Source of the DNA: an uncultured Myxococcales bacterium
Lineage (GTDB): Bacteria; Myxococcota_A; UBA9042; DTJE01
DNA length: 64,000 bases
Direction of reading: 5' to 3'
Assembly (NCBI GenBank): GCA_903936705.1
Contig: CAIZWN010000015.1
Location: 62,001 to 126,000 of the forward strand
Position numbers and translations under genes: made by a program. Positions 55,870 through 64,000 of this stretch are shown in pieces (positions within the stretch are counted from its first letter, which is position 1; each line of letters begins with the position of its first letter). The notes beneath the pieces are model-generated. The model did no database searches. It saw nothing but the letters and a program-made list of their open reading frames with translations, and was not told the origin of the DNA.

Positions 55870-58853
55870 CACAGAGAATAGCAGCACCTGAAACGCTGAA
55901 CATTTGTGACCGTGGCATCTGCGGTTCTCATTTCAGGATTGCCGTAGGTGCCACCTACGGTCCTGAGGCTGGTTGCTGGAGTTGCGCGCGGCTGCACTCC
56001 AACGACGGCCATGGCAACAGCGCCAGCCCCTGAAGTGCTCTGGTCGTTAAGCCAGACATCCTGGAAAAGGCCATACCAGGTGCCAAGGGCGGGGTCGGCG
56101 GTGGTGGTGGCGATGGCGGCACGAATCTCATCGGGCCCGCACATGTGAGCGCCTTCAACCAGGCCGCAGCTCTGAGCTGCAACTGAATAAGAGGCAAGCC
56201 CGGTGTACGGCGCCATGCAGACACCACCTCCGGCATATTGCGTCCAGCCACGGGGACAGCCGCGCTTGAGAGGGTATCCGTTCATGTCCAGCCCCTGCGC
56301 CCCCGTGAACGCAACATAATTACCGGACGGATTGTCATTGGTCATACTGGCGCGAGATACCAGGAGATATGGATCGGCACTGGCGTTTGAGTACGTGAAG
56401 AAACCGCCAGCTGCGCCAACCGTGAAGCCACCACCAGCAGTATTATCGGGATTCGAATCGATGGTTGCCTTCTTGTCCTTGTAGGACTGCGAGTCTCCCC
56501 CAACACCAGTGGTGGCTGCAGTGGTGGTTACCTTGCGGGCCCCGTAGTAACTGCCGGTCAGGTAGGGATCTGCCAAGGTCGACCCCGGGCTCGCCGCATA
56601 CCAAGGATACGATGCCTTAATCCCACCCAGGGCACTGAGCGGGACGGCGTTGACTTCGACCATGTATTTGTTGTCAGTACCAGCTGGAGTCACAACAGCC
56701 TCTGACTTAGTACCCGTGAACAGCACGTCAGACGCGCCAGGGGCGACCGTGAGGGCACCTTCCATCCGGATGCCGTTCGGTGCCACCACGCCCCACAGGG
56801 ATGCCGTGGAGTCCCATGGTCGCAGATTGACGGCTGCTAGACAGGCGCCCACGTCCTGCTTGACAACCAACTGGTTTGATCGGTACGTGTACGCCACGCC
56901 CCCCCTGAGATAGACGATCAGGCGCTTGGCTGAACTGTCGTGATAGTAGCCGGCAATAAAGCCATCCTGGATGGTCCCTGGAGAAACGGTCTTGCTGTCG
57001 TGGATTTCGGCACGGCAGAAATCGGAACCGCTGCTGGGAACCAAACCGTCGTGGCAGATGAACCGACTCTGAAGCGAACCGCTGGAACCGGCCATGGAGG
57101 CGGTGCGGTTGATCTCGAGGTCCATGGGACCTTCTGCCCAACCGCTGGTACCCGTGCCACTGAATACAACGTCGTCACTGAATGCCACGGCAATAAAGGG
57201 ACTGGCACCACATGTGGTGGGCGTCGTGAACGGCACCGATTCGAATTTCGCACGCAAGTTCCCCTGGAACGTGTGGGCGAACACGCGACCCTCCGCCGGG
57301 TAGAACTTGACGCCACCATCCGTAGCCGATGTGTGGGTGCCGACCACCTGGGTATTGTAGAACTGTATGCCGCCAACCGACGTCGAAGAACCTATCGAAA
57401 CAGTATCGCCGGTTCCCTTCATGACCAGGTTGGCAGCAGCAGCCCCAAGGAGCAGATTAAGGCCTTCGCTGCCCGATACGGTCAGTGCTCGGGCCTGGCC
57501 GCCAGCGTCCGTAGTAAACGTCGTGTTGATGCCGACACCATAATCGTCGGAATAGACCTGAGACTTCAGCATTGGCGAATCGACATCGCCCCGGTATATG
57601 TAACCTGGGTCCCACACACTCACACCGGTGCCGCCGTCGAAGGGACCAATGGTGCCAAGGCTGAGGACGCCAGCGCCTGATGTCAGAGGACTGGGCGTCA
57701 GGATCAGCGGATCAGTAGCGGACAGACTGCGAAGTGTCCCGACCTTGGAAGGGAGGCAACGCCATTCTCCGGTGTCCCAGGTAAGAATCGACCCGACGGG
57801 GCAACCGGTATCACGGCCGAGGCCGCCCAGACCAACACCGATCTTTGCTGCTATACCAATGGTCAGTGCGCTGGCGCCCAGGCTGATGGCTCCCCCGCCA
57901 GACAATCCGTCACCGGCATTGATGGTGATGGACGAATTTAGAAGCATGCTGTTCGTGATAGCGCCGGCAGAAATGCTGACGGTCCCTTCAGGTTGGGCCG
58001 CGTTGAGTTCGGGAATGACAGTAAGCGAAGGATTCTTGAGGGTGATCCCCGGGCCACTGGCCAGACGAACCAGCGTGCCGCCGCTGGTTTGATCGGAAAA
58101 ACAACCGAATGTCACGCCGTTCGACTTGATTATGCTTTTGTTGACACAACCCGAATTTACCAGGTCATCGAAAAGAATGGTCCCTGACTGGGGGGAAGTA
58201 CTTAAAAACTCGGTAGTCGTAACCGAACCCACCGCCATGTTGGAAGCCGTGATTGCGAAAGTTGAAACCCCGATGCCGGGGTCGGATTTGGTCGCGAGGT
58301 CGCCACTTGCGCCGCCATGAACGCAATTCGTGCAGATCAGGTTCTTGGCCGCAACGCCGTCTGACAGCGCAGTTCCCTGGACGCCACGAAGGGCCGAAGT
58401 CGCGGTCTGGGCCAACTGCGCGTTGACGGTGTAAGGAACGGAAATGACCGGCTTCCTCATGATCTCGCGACGGCTGGTATTGTCCAAATCGCAGGCGCGC
58501 CCGTCGTCGCAGACGGACATGCCAAGGTACGCCCCGGATTTACTGGGCCAATCCGTAACTACCGAGGTGTAATCGAACGTCAAATCGACGCTGAAGACAC
58601 CCGATTTCGGATAGACGGTTTTCGTGATGGCCCAGAAGGCGGGAGTTGCCTGATCCCCGTCCTCGTACATCTGGAAATAAAGTTCGTATCCGACATCTCT
58701 GTCTTCTACCAGGTAGAAGTCAGCGTTGCGCAAAACCCCCTGAACACTCAGAAACTTCGGTACCCCGAAGATCGGGTTGACGGCTCCGACCGGGGCTGGC
58801 AGGACCAGCACAAGGAAGAGGCAGGAGATTGCGATCCACTTTGCCGTCTTCAT
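55869..58853 (-). CDS. Secreted fibre-like protein, unit 2
   Basis: 994 residues from ATG 58853. Signal peptide to about residue 24 (MKTAKWIAISCLFLVLVLPA), nearly the same as in unit 1. The N-terminal domain (FLSVQGVLRNADF ... ISVPYTVNAQLA) and C-terminal domain (GAHMCGPDEIRAAI, terminal RFRCCYSL) match unit 1. The middle is beta-rich with GGTG/GGLG motifs, such as SIGSSTSVGGIQFYNT, aligned to SIGSSTTHGIHFYNT in unit 1. Other parts differ in sequence and length, with additional Cys pairs. Same upstream ATG as unit 1 at +20 codons. Probably a surface fibre or adhesin. Confidence 0.8.
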   Translation of the reverse strand: MKTAKWIAISCLFLVLVLPAPVGAVNPIFGVPKFLSVQGVLRNADFYLVEDRDVGYELYFQMYEDGDQATPAFWAITKTVYPKSGVFSVDLTFDYTSVVTDWPSKSGAYLGMSVCDDGRACDLDNTSRREIMRKPVISVPYTVNAQLAQTATSALRGVQGTALSDGVAAKNLICTNCVHGGASGDLATKSDPGIGVSTFAITASNMAVGSVTTTEFLSTSPQSGTILFDDLVNSGCVNKSIIKSNGVTFGCFSDQTSGGTLVRLASGPGITLKNPSLTVIPELNAAQPEGTVSISAGAITNSMLLNSSITINAGDGLSGGGAISLGASALTIGIAAKIGVGLGGLGRDTGCPVGSILTWDTGEWRCLPSKVGTLRSLSATDPLILTPSPLTSGAGVLSLGTIGPFDGGTGVSVWDPGYIYRGDVDSPMLKSQVYSDDYGVGINTTFTTDAGGQARALTVSGSEGLNLLLGAAAANLVMKGTGDTVSIGSSTSVGGIQFYNTQVVGTHTSATDGGVKFYPAEGRVFAHTFQGNLRAKFESVPFTTPTTCGASPFIAVAFSDDVVFSGTGTSGWAEGPMDLEINRTASMAGSSGSLQSRFICHDGLVPSSGSDFCRAEIHDSKTVSPGTIQDGFIAGYYHDSSAKRLIVYLRGGVAYTYRSNQLVVKQDVGACLAAVNLRPWDSTASLWGVVAPNGIRMEGALTVAPGASDVLFTGTKSEAVVTPAGTDNKYMVEVNAVPLSALGGIKASYPWYAASPGSTLADPYLTGSYYGARKVTTTAATTGVGGDSQSYKDKKATIDSNPDNTAGGGFTVGAAGGFFTYSNASADPYLLVSRASMTNDNPSGNYVAFTGAQGLDMNGYPLKRGCPRGWTQYAGGGVCMAPYTGLASYSVAAQSCGLVEGAHMCGPDEIRAAIATTTADPALGTWYGLFQDVWLNDQSTSGAGAVAMAVVGVQPRATPATSLRTVGGTYGNPEMRTADATVTNVQRFRCCYSL

Positions 58854-58945
58854 GCCAACACCTCCGGTCCCACGGAGCACCACCTGCCAGCCAGGAACTG
58901 CGCCGGGTTTCATCTAGACCCTGCAAGTACCAGCCACGTCCCGCG

Positions 58946-58965
58946 ACCGTGCAAAGAATTCACAG
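58946..58965 (-). promoter_or_regulatory. Conserved leader element, unit 2
   Basis: CTGTGAATTCTTTGCACGGT on the minus strand, 93 bp before the start codon; nearly identical in sequence and position to the unit 1 element. Confidence 0.5.
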
Positions 58966-59105
58966 TCGCACGCGGGGGTCGCCACAGGCGCAGTCTGGCG
59001 AGGAAGCGCCTGTTCCCGCCGTCGTCAAACGGCTTACGAACCCCGTCGGCCCGACATCCGAACCCGCCACCAGCGAGATCATGCCAAGGCAACCGATACC
59101 TGAAC

Positions 59106-59122
59106 AGCAAGTTGCGTACCAA
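59106..59122 (-). promoter_or_regulatory. Sigma-54 (-24/-12) promoter, unit 2
   Basis: TTGGTACGCAACTTGCT on the minus strand, identical to the unit 1 site, 253 bp before the start codon at 58853 and 23 bp after the activase stop. No sigma-54 activator gene is in the window. Confidence 0.75.
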
Positions 59123-59144
59123 GTTCGTCAGGTCGACCAGGTAA

Positions 59145-62100
59145 TCAATAGCCGGTAACCGGCTCGCGGGAGTGGGATTGGCGGACCTGGTGAGCGAAGG
59201 CCTCCAGTCGATTGACGTTATGGAGCGACTGCAGCCCTTCGTAGACCAGCGTGCATGTCGCAATACCCGGGTTATCCTGGCGCATCGCAGGCAACAAGGC
59301 CGCTGTCACGGTACCAAGCATGCAATTGTGGCACATGGCGTTGACCACTCCCGAGGCCCCGGCCCGAGCCAATTGGTCAATGCGTGAGAGGTTCAATGAC
59401 AGGCACTTGTCTATCCAATGACTGGCGTATTTATCGGAAACACGAGAAACATCCGGGAACTGGCGTTCCTGCGGGGTACGAATCACTGCCGGGAACAGGC
59501 GGTCCACCATGGCACGCATGGCGGCGACGACGGGAACAACGGCGCGGGCTGCATTGCCGCCCAGGTACGATCCCTGGCGCAACATCTCGGCGTGGAGCTG
59601 TTCACCCCCCAGGAAAGACACATCCACCAGCGAACATGACGGCCAGACTTCGAATCCCATCCCGCGCAGGCGATCGAAAAGCCCGTCGTTGGCGTGCCGG
59701 TTGATGCGCGTGTAGGTATCGCCGATGACACCTATGCGGGGCAGGGTTCCGCTGGAAGGCGACAGGCGGACGGCGGCCATGCCGGCAATAGCCTGCCGCA
59801 AGGCCGGAAAGACGCGACGGCGCGCCAGACCATCCTCGACAAGGTCGATCGCTGCAGCGTAGGCGCTCGCCATCGCGCCAGAATCGTCATACGGCTCGGA
59901 TTCCACCTTCCACTTCAGAAGACGGTCGATGGCGTACATCCCGAGGGCCAGACGTGCGACGTAGCCACGTCCCAGCGGGGCCATGGTAGGCGGGTCGGCA
60001 ATGTTGACCAGGCTGACAGCCGACAGGCCGATGCGATCAAGAACCAGCTTCATCGCCACCATGAATTGAGGCAGAAGGCACGGTCCGAAGTACGAGGGAC
60101 CATAGAAACAGGCCTCATCCGGAACAAAGTCGGGTCGCCGACTGGCCTTCAGGAGGTCCCCCAGGAAGGACACGTAGGGATGGCACTCGCGCCCGTAGGC
60201 GTGGGACAGGCCTAGCTGCCACGACTCGTCGTCGGTGGGCGGCAGAAGGACGACCTTGCATCCCACGGATTTCAGGGCGCCAACGAACGCTCGCGAGTGG
60301 TCCGACAGATACGGCACCCAGTACGTATATTCGCGCAAGGGGCGCGACGGGACACCGGGAGGCGTGCCCCGGCTGCGTTCGGTCCTGCCGGCGGGATGCC
60401 CGGGTTCACGTTCGCGCCCTACGGTTCTGGAAAAGGCCTCCAGGCGAGTCACGAGGCCGGCCTCGGCCTGGTGGTCGTCGAATTCCAGCACGATATGCGG
60501 TGTATCGTGCAACTCGTCTTCCAGATATTGATCGACGAAGGCATCCGGGCCGCAGCCGAAGTTGGTGACAATCACGACAGACAGCGAAGGCGTGCGGCGT
60601 GCGATACGTGCCGCCTGAAGCTGCTGGCGGCCAAAACCCCACCTGACGCGAGCCCAGAAGTCGGGAAGTGGCTCGTCCTCGAGAGGCAGAAAGTCCAACG
60701 GAATCGGCTCGATTCCCAACGAAGTCAGCCGGCGAGCGAGGTTCAGATTGAGGCTGCGGTCCGATGTGTTGTACGGACGACCCAGAAGGACGGCACCTGG
60801 GCGACCCTCGTCTGCCAGCCTCTTCAGCAAGACACGACCCTCGGCCCTGCAGGCCAGAACGAATCGTTGCCGGGCCGCATCGGCCAGAAGGAAGGCATCT
60901 TCAACCTCCCGTCGCGGCACCGAAAGAATTTCGGACGCACTGGAAATCCAATGGTTTTTTTCGCCCGGAACCGGGTCCTCCAGCGTAAGCACTTCCACGT
61001 CAGGGTTTGTCTGTGCCAACTGGGCACGAACGACGTACGGTGCGGCCTGCGTATATGGACAGGCGTAGCGGTTGACTGTGTCCGACGGCGGCATGAAGAG
61101 ACGAAGGTGGGGCAGAAAAATACGACGGGCGCCACGATCCACCAGGTCATGGACGTGCCCGAAGAGGACCTTCACGGGCTGGCAGAATTCCTCGGGCACG
61201 CGGGAAAGGCCCAGTGCTGTCTTGTTGCGATCGGTGTGGCCCGACAGCTCGACACGATATCCGAGGGTCGTGAAAAAGGTTCGCCAGAAAGGGAGACTGT
61301 CGTGGAAGCCCAGGGCGAATGGAAACGCCAGGACGCCGCGATCGGTCGGGGGCGAAACAGGGAAACCCGAGTCAATGGCAGGGGATGTGCCAGATATTCC
61401 AGCACTTTCCATCAGCAATTGTTCACGGGTGGCGAACGCGTCCGAGGCCGCCACCGCGCCTTCGCCGCCCTTTTCGAAACGATCGCAAATGCTGCCGAAA
61501 AAGGCAGTGCGACCATTGTCCGATCTGACCTGCTGAATCTCGCAAAGATTTTCGCACGAGGCACATTCGAACGCCTTTATGGCGACGTTGGTACCGGGCG
61601 ATTCCAGCCCGCAAAAGCCGGATTTCCCAGGAAACCGGATTGCCGAATCCCGGGCAATCAGGGCGGCGCCCCAGGCACCGGAAGTCTCGGGATGAGGGTG
61701 CAGTGTCACCGGGCGGCCCAAGAGGCTTTCAAAGGCGGCATGAACAGCCTGGTTTCGGGCAACGCCACCCTGGAAGACAATACGCGCGCCCACTGGCCTG
61801 GAACCCACGACCTTGTCGAAGTAGTTGCGAGCGACCGATATTGCCAGACCGGCGCAGAGATCGGCCGCGGGGACTCCGTGCTGAAGATGGTGAACCAGAT
61901 CGGAGTCCATGAAGACCGTGCAACGACTGCCCAGGCGAACCGGCGAGCCCGAAGAAAGGGCTGCATTCGCGAAGTCACGGCAGATGTCGATGCCAAGGCG
62001 GCCAGCCTGCTCCTCCAGAAAGGCGCCGGTTCCAGCAGCACAGGCCCGGTTCATCTGAAAGCGGGCGACACGTCCGCCGTGCAGCGAGATGTATTTCGCG

Positions 62101-63389
62101 TCCTGGCCGCCGATCTCGAAGATCGTGTCGGTGTCGGGAGCGAAGTGGACGGTCGAACGTGCCTGGGCCGTAATCTCGTCCACCACATCGTCGGCGCCGC
62201 TGAGATTCTGAGCAAGATGTCTTCCGGATCCAGTTGTTACGCATCGGGAAATGGTCATGCCTGACGGGGTCTGCCGGCGAATATCCTCAAGAACCGCACG
62301 CACCGCATCGACAGGCCGACCGGCGGTGGGAAGGTAGGCCGAGGCGACCAGGCGATGATTGCCGTCAATGACGACTGCCTTTGTGCTGACCGAGCCGCAG
62401 TCGAGGCCCAGGAATGCGTTTTCGGTTGTCTCCCGTGCCGAGGCTGGCTGAACGACCACGGGGCAAGAAGGGGCGACAAGGGGTTTCAGGCATGAGGGGC
62501 GCTGGTCGATTGTCCCCTGCGACGGCACAAGGGCGGCAAGGGCTGCCAGCGCGACCGGTTTCGCAAAGGGATTCTCGCGGGCGACAAGAGCACCGCCCAA
62601 GGCGCCCATCACCCTGTGCAGGCGAGGAACCACCAGGTCGCTGTCGCCCAATTGGAGGATCTCGCGCAGCGCGCGAACCACGCCAGGATTCGAGGCGACA
62701 CCACCCTGAAAGAGGATCGGCGGCTTCGGAGCACGACCGTGGCACAGGCTCGCCAGATACGTACGGACCAGGGCAAAGCACAGTCCGGCGATGATCTCGT
62801 CCGGAGGGCAGGCCCGTTGCTGTAGGTGGATCATGTCTGTCTTGGCGAACACCGAGCAACGGCCAGCCATTCGCGCTGGCCTGCGGGCAGAACCGGCAGA
62901 AGCGCCGAATGCCTCGATAGACAAGCCCAGCCTCTCGGACATCTGGTCCAGAAACGCGCCTGTGCCCGCGGCGCAAAGTTCGTTGAAGGCATGTTCGTCC
63001 ACGAATGGGCGTCCCGCTTCGTTCCGGCCGATACGAATGAACTTCGAGTCCTGACCGCCAATCTCGACGACACTATTGACGTCCGGATGCAGGGTCCACG
63101 CCGCCTGCGCGTGAGCCACAATCTCGTTGATGGTCGCACACCCAAGCGACCCTGCCAGCAGTTCCTTCCCCGAGCCGGTGACTGCCGCCCCCGCAACTTC
63201 CATTCCGGCGGGGAGGCTGGAAAGCGCCTCTTGAAAGAGCCCGATTACAGCCTGGATTGGCTTGCCGTGCGTGCGACGATATGCATCGAATCGGACATCG
63301 CCACCTTCGGTCAGAACCACCATCTTGACACTGACCGAACCGATGTCGATGCCAAGCGTGTCCAATCGGGCCTCCGGGATTTCAACCAT
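59145..63389 (-). CDS. Fused acyl-CoA dehydratase activase (two ASKHA domains plus DUF2229/HgdB-like part)
   Basis: 1414-residue protein of the BcrA/BadF/HgdC ATPase family in its long form. ASKHA domain 1 (about 10-270) has LGIDIGSVSVKMVVL, EIGGQDSKFI, and cluster cysteines in ELCAAGTGAFL (Cys139) and GRCSVF (Cys178). Domain 2 (about 325-625) repeats these: LGLDCGSVSTKAVV, EIGGQDAKYI, Cys450 and Cys490. The rest is DUF2229-like, followed by a dehydratase-subunit-like region with CASCENLC, NFGCGPDAF and CHNCMLG. Known relatives pass low-potential electrons to a partner cluster using ATP and are oxygen-sensitive. No dehydratase or CoA-transferase gene is adjacent, so the partner is unknown. 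ATG 63389 is chosen to fit the domain start. Confidence 0.88.
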   Translation of the reverse strand: MVEIPEARLDTLGIDIGSVSVKMVVLTEGGDVRFDAYRRTHGKPIQAVIGLFQEALSSLPAGMEVAGAAVTGSGKELLAGSLGCATINEIVAHAQAAWTLHPDVNSVVEIGGQDSKFIRIGRNEAGRPFVDEHAFNELCAAGTGAFLDQMSERLGLSIEAFGASAGSARRPARMAGRCSVFAKTDMIHLQQRACPPDEIIAGLCFALVRTYLASLCHGRAPKPPILFQGGVASNPGVVRALREILQLGDSDLVVPRLHRVMGALGGALVARENPFAKPVALAALAALVPSQGTIDQRPSCLKPLVAPSCPVVVQPASARETTENAFLGLDCGSVSTKAVVIDGNHRLVASAYLPTAGRPVDAVRAVLEDIRRQTPSGMTISRCVTTGSGRHLAQNLSGADDVVDEITAQARSTVHFAPDTDTIFEIGGQDAKYISLHGGRVARFQMNRACAAGTGAFLEEQAGRLGIDICRDFANAALSSGSPVRLGSRCTVFMDSDLVHHLQHGVPAADLCAGLAISVARNYFDKVVGSRPVGARIVFQGGVARNQAVHAAFESLLGRPVTLHPHPETSGAWGAALIARDSAIRFPGKSGFCGLESPGTNVAIKAFECASCENLCEIQQVRSDNGRTAFFGSICDRFEKGGEGAVAASDAFATREQLLMESAGISGTSPAIDSGFPVSPPTDRGVLAFPFALGFHDSLPFWRTFFTTLGYRVELSGHTDRNKTALGLSRVPEEFCQPVKVLFGHVHDLVDRGARRIFLPHLRLFMPPSDTVNRYACPYTQAAPYVVRAQLAQTNPDVEVLTLEDPVPGEKNHWISSASEILSVPRREVEDAFLLADAARQRFVLACRAEGRVLLKRLADEGRPGAVLLGRPYNTSDRSLNLNLARRLTSLGIEPIPLDFLPLEDEPLPDFWARVRWGFGRQQLQAARIARRTPSLSVVIVTNFGCGPDAFVDQYLEDELHDTPHIVLEFDDHQAEAGLVTRLEAFSRTVGREREPGHPAGRTERSRGTPPGVPSRPLREYTYWVPYLSDHSRAFVGALKSVGCKVVLLPPTDDESWQLGLSHAYGRECHPYVSFLGDLLKASRRPDFVPDEACFYGPSYFGPCLLPQFMVAMKLVLDRIGLSAVSLVNIADPPTMAPLGRGYVARLALGMYAIDRLLKWKVESEPYDDSGAMASAYAAAIDLVEDGLARRRVFPALRQAIAGMAAVRLSPSSGTLPRIGVIGDTYTRINRHANDGLFDRLRGMGFEVWPSCSLVDVSFLGGEQLHAEMLRQGSYLGGNAARAVVPVVAAMRAMVDRLFPAVIRTPQERQFPDVSRVSDKYASHWIDKCLSLNLSRIDQLARAGASGVVNAMCHNCMLGTVTAALLPAMRQDNPGIATCTLVYEGLQSLHNVNRLEAFAHQVRQSHSREPVTGY

Positions 63390-63502
63390 GCTACCTGCAG
63401 GAAAGTGTCGGAGCAAGACAGGGAAAGGAATTCGGGATGCTGGACGCCGAATTCCGGATTCGGGTTGAACCGGGAACAAGAGGGCGATGTGCCCTTGGGA
63501 AA

Positions 63503-63532
63503 TTGATCCTTTCTGCCGACCGGACGTACAAT
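63503..63532 (+). promoter_or_regulatory. Predicted promoter of the gene at 63562
   Basis: TTGATC (63503-63508), 18-bp spacer, TACAAT (63527-63532), about 30 bp before the start codon, in the 172-bp divergent gap with the activase gene. Confidence 0.45.
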
Positions 63533-63561
63533 CCCAGCGGCTTCCCAGGGTGGACTGTCGG

Positions 63562-64000
63562 ATGAATTCCTTCGTACGAAATACCGGCCCCATGGCTACA
63601 AGCGGACTAATGGTGGCGATGGGAGTCCTGCTGGCTGCTGCCAGTGCTTCGGCTCAATCAGGGGCGGTTGTCGCGGTGTTTGACGTTGATGCGCGGGATA
63701 TCGACCTTCCGGCGCCTACGCTGGATGCCATGGCCGATTACATCTGCAAATCGTTGACTACGGCGGGGTTTCAGGTGATCCCGCGCCAGGTTCTGGCCCG
63801 CACGATTGCCGCCCGCAAGGGTCCCAAGAAGGACGGGTGCAAGGATCTGAACTGTCAAATGGATGCGGCGCGACGGGCGAAGGCTGAAAAGTCGTTGTCG
63901 ATCCGTGTGGTCAAGGTTGGCGAGACCTGTCGATTTCTGGTCACGCTTTACGACATCGGCAGCCAGGCCAGCGAGGCTGCAGGAATGGCGGCAGGTGGAT
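63562..64000 (+). CDS. Exported protein of a PEGA/CsgG-like deltaproteobacterial type, truncated at the window edge
   Basis: 146 codons lie in the window. The signal peptide ends near ASASA (residue 31); ATG 63592 is an alternative start. The mature start AVVAVFDVDARD, then an amphipathic stretch (ADYICKSLTTAGFQVIPRQVL) and the block KKDGCKDLNCQMDAARRAKAEKSLSIRVVKVGETC, match a pattern I associate with exported proteins that carry PEGA domains further on. The C-terminal part is missing, so the assignment is tentative. Confidence 0.65.
   Translation, partial: MNSFVRNTGPMATSGLMVAMGVLLAAASASAQSGAVVAVFDVDARDIDLPAPTLDAMADYICKSLTTAGFQVIPRQVLARTIAARKGPKKDGCKDLNCQMDAARRAKAEKSLSIRVVKVGETCRFLVTLYDIGSQASEAAGMAAGG

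Larger units (their letters stand above)
51347..59122 (-). repeat. Tandem duplication of a sigma-54-driven two-gene unit
   Basis: Unit 2 (55126-59122) and unit 1 (51347-55111) each consist, in the direction of transcription, of a sigma-54 promoter, a leader of about 240 nt with a conserved 20-nt element, a fibre-like gene, and a helical-repeat membrane-protein gene. Spacing from promoter to start codon is 253-254 bp in both. Promoter, leader element and ribosome-site block are nearly identical, whereas the coding regions have diverged strongly. The duplication is therefore old, with control elements held fixed by selection or gene conversion. Confidence 0.8.

Noticed and set aside
51347-58853. 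Prophage remnant, because the fibre proteins have GGTG tail-fibre-like repeats
   Set aside because: Both have signal peptides, there are no capsid, terminase, portal, integrase or lysis genes, and the partner gene is a membrane-anchored repeat protein.
58940-58990. Second sigma-54-like site (TGGCTGGTACTTGCA) in the unit 2 leader
   Set aside because: GG and GC are nine rather than ten bases apart and the site is absent from the unit 1 leader.

Overview
The window is high-GC, densely coded chromosomal DNA from a Gram-negative bacterium. It looks like a deltaproteobacterium or Myxococcota relative, probably uncultured. The case for this is the number of large exported lipoproteins with disulfide-rich repeats, an ASH/von Willebrand A lipoprotein, a SPOUT methyltransferase placed directly after trmD, a CoA-dehydratase-type activase, and -24/-12 (sigma-54) promoters. 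The lineage is inferred from gene content. I see no rRNA, tRNA, CRISPR array, insertion sequence or prophage.

Region by region. 1-10013 (minus strand) holds surface and peptidase genes: a truncated serine-hydrolase lipoprotein, an RluA pseudouridine synthase, a P1-family aminopeptidase, a 1204-residue cysteine-rich lipoprotein and an ASH-repeat/vWA lipoprotein. 10040-12665 holds glyA and thiC, divergent from an ABC-F ATPase and queE (12929-15714). 15756-19238 is a minus-strand operon, yceD-rpmF-rpiB-nrdR-ribD-ribE. 19470-23461 is the classic translation cluster rpsP-khpA-rimM-trmD-SPOUT-rplS-rnhB, with yraN converging on it. 23550-31784 carries a GT-C membrane glycosyltransferase, a TIGR02757-type protein, a cysteine-rich zinc metalloprotease, rsmH and another cysteine-rich lipoprotein. 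31921-38496 carries an RND efflux adaptor and pump, a hexapeptide acyltransferase and an AsnB-type amidotransferase. 38510-38686 is a tiny secreted twin-CX3C peptide gene. 39027-43787 is a complete leuA-leuC-leuD-leuB operon. 43866-51178 carries a membrane protein, a penicillin-acylase-like lipoprotein, lemA, an HtpX-like protease and speE.

The most unusual part is 51347-59122. It is a tandem duplication of a two-gene unit. Each unit encodes a 900-1000 residue secreted fibre-like protein and a membrane-anchored helical-repeat protein. Each is preceded by the same 17-nt sigma-54 promoter and by a conserved leader element at nearly the same distance from the start codon. The N- and C-terminal domains of the fibre proteins are kept while the middles have diverged, which looks like a diversifying, co-regulated surface system. 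I know of no described system with this arrangement.

Next to it is a 1414-residue fused activase with two ASKHA domains (59145-63389). At the right edge is a divergent, truncated exported protein (63562-64000).

In functional terms the window mixes housekeeping (ribosome assembly, tRNA and rRNA modification, riboflavin, thiamine, queuosine, leucine, one-carbon metabolism) with a large investment in the cell envelope. At least three gene products share a disulfide-rich repeat style, and two enzyme lipoproteins share an Asp/Val/Pro linker.
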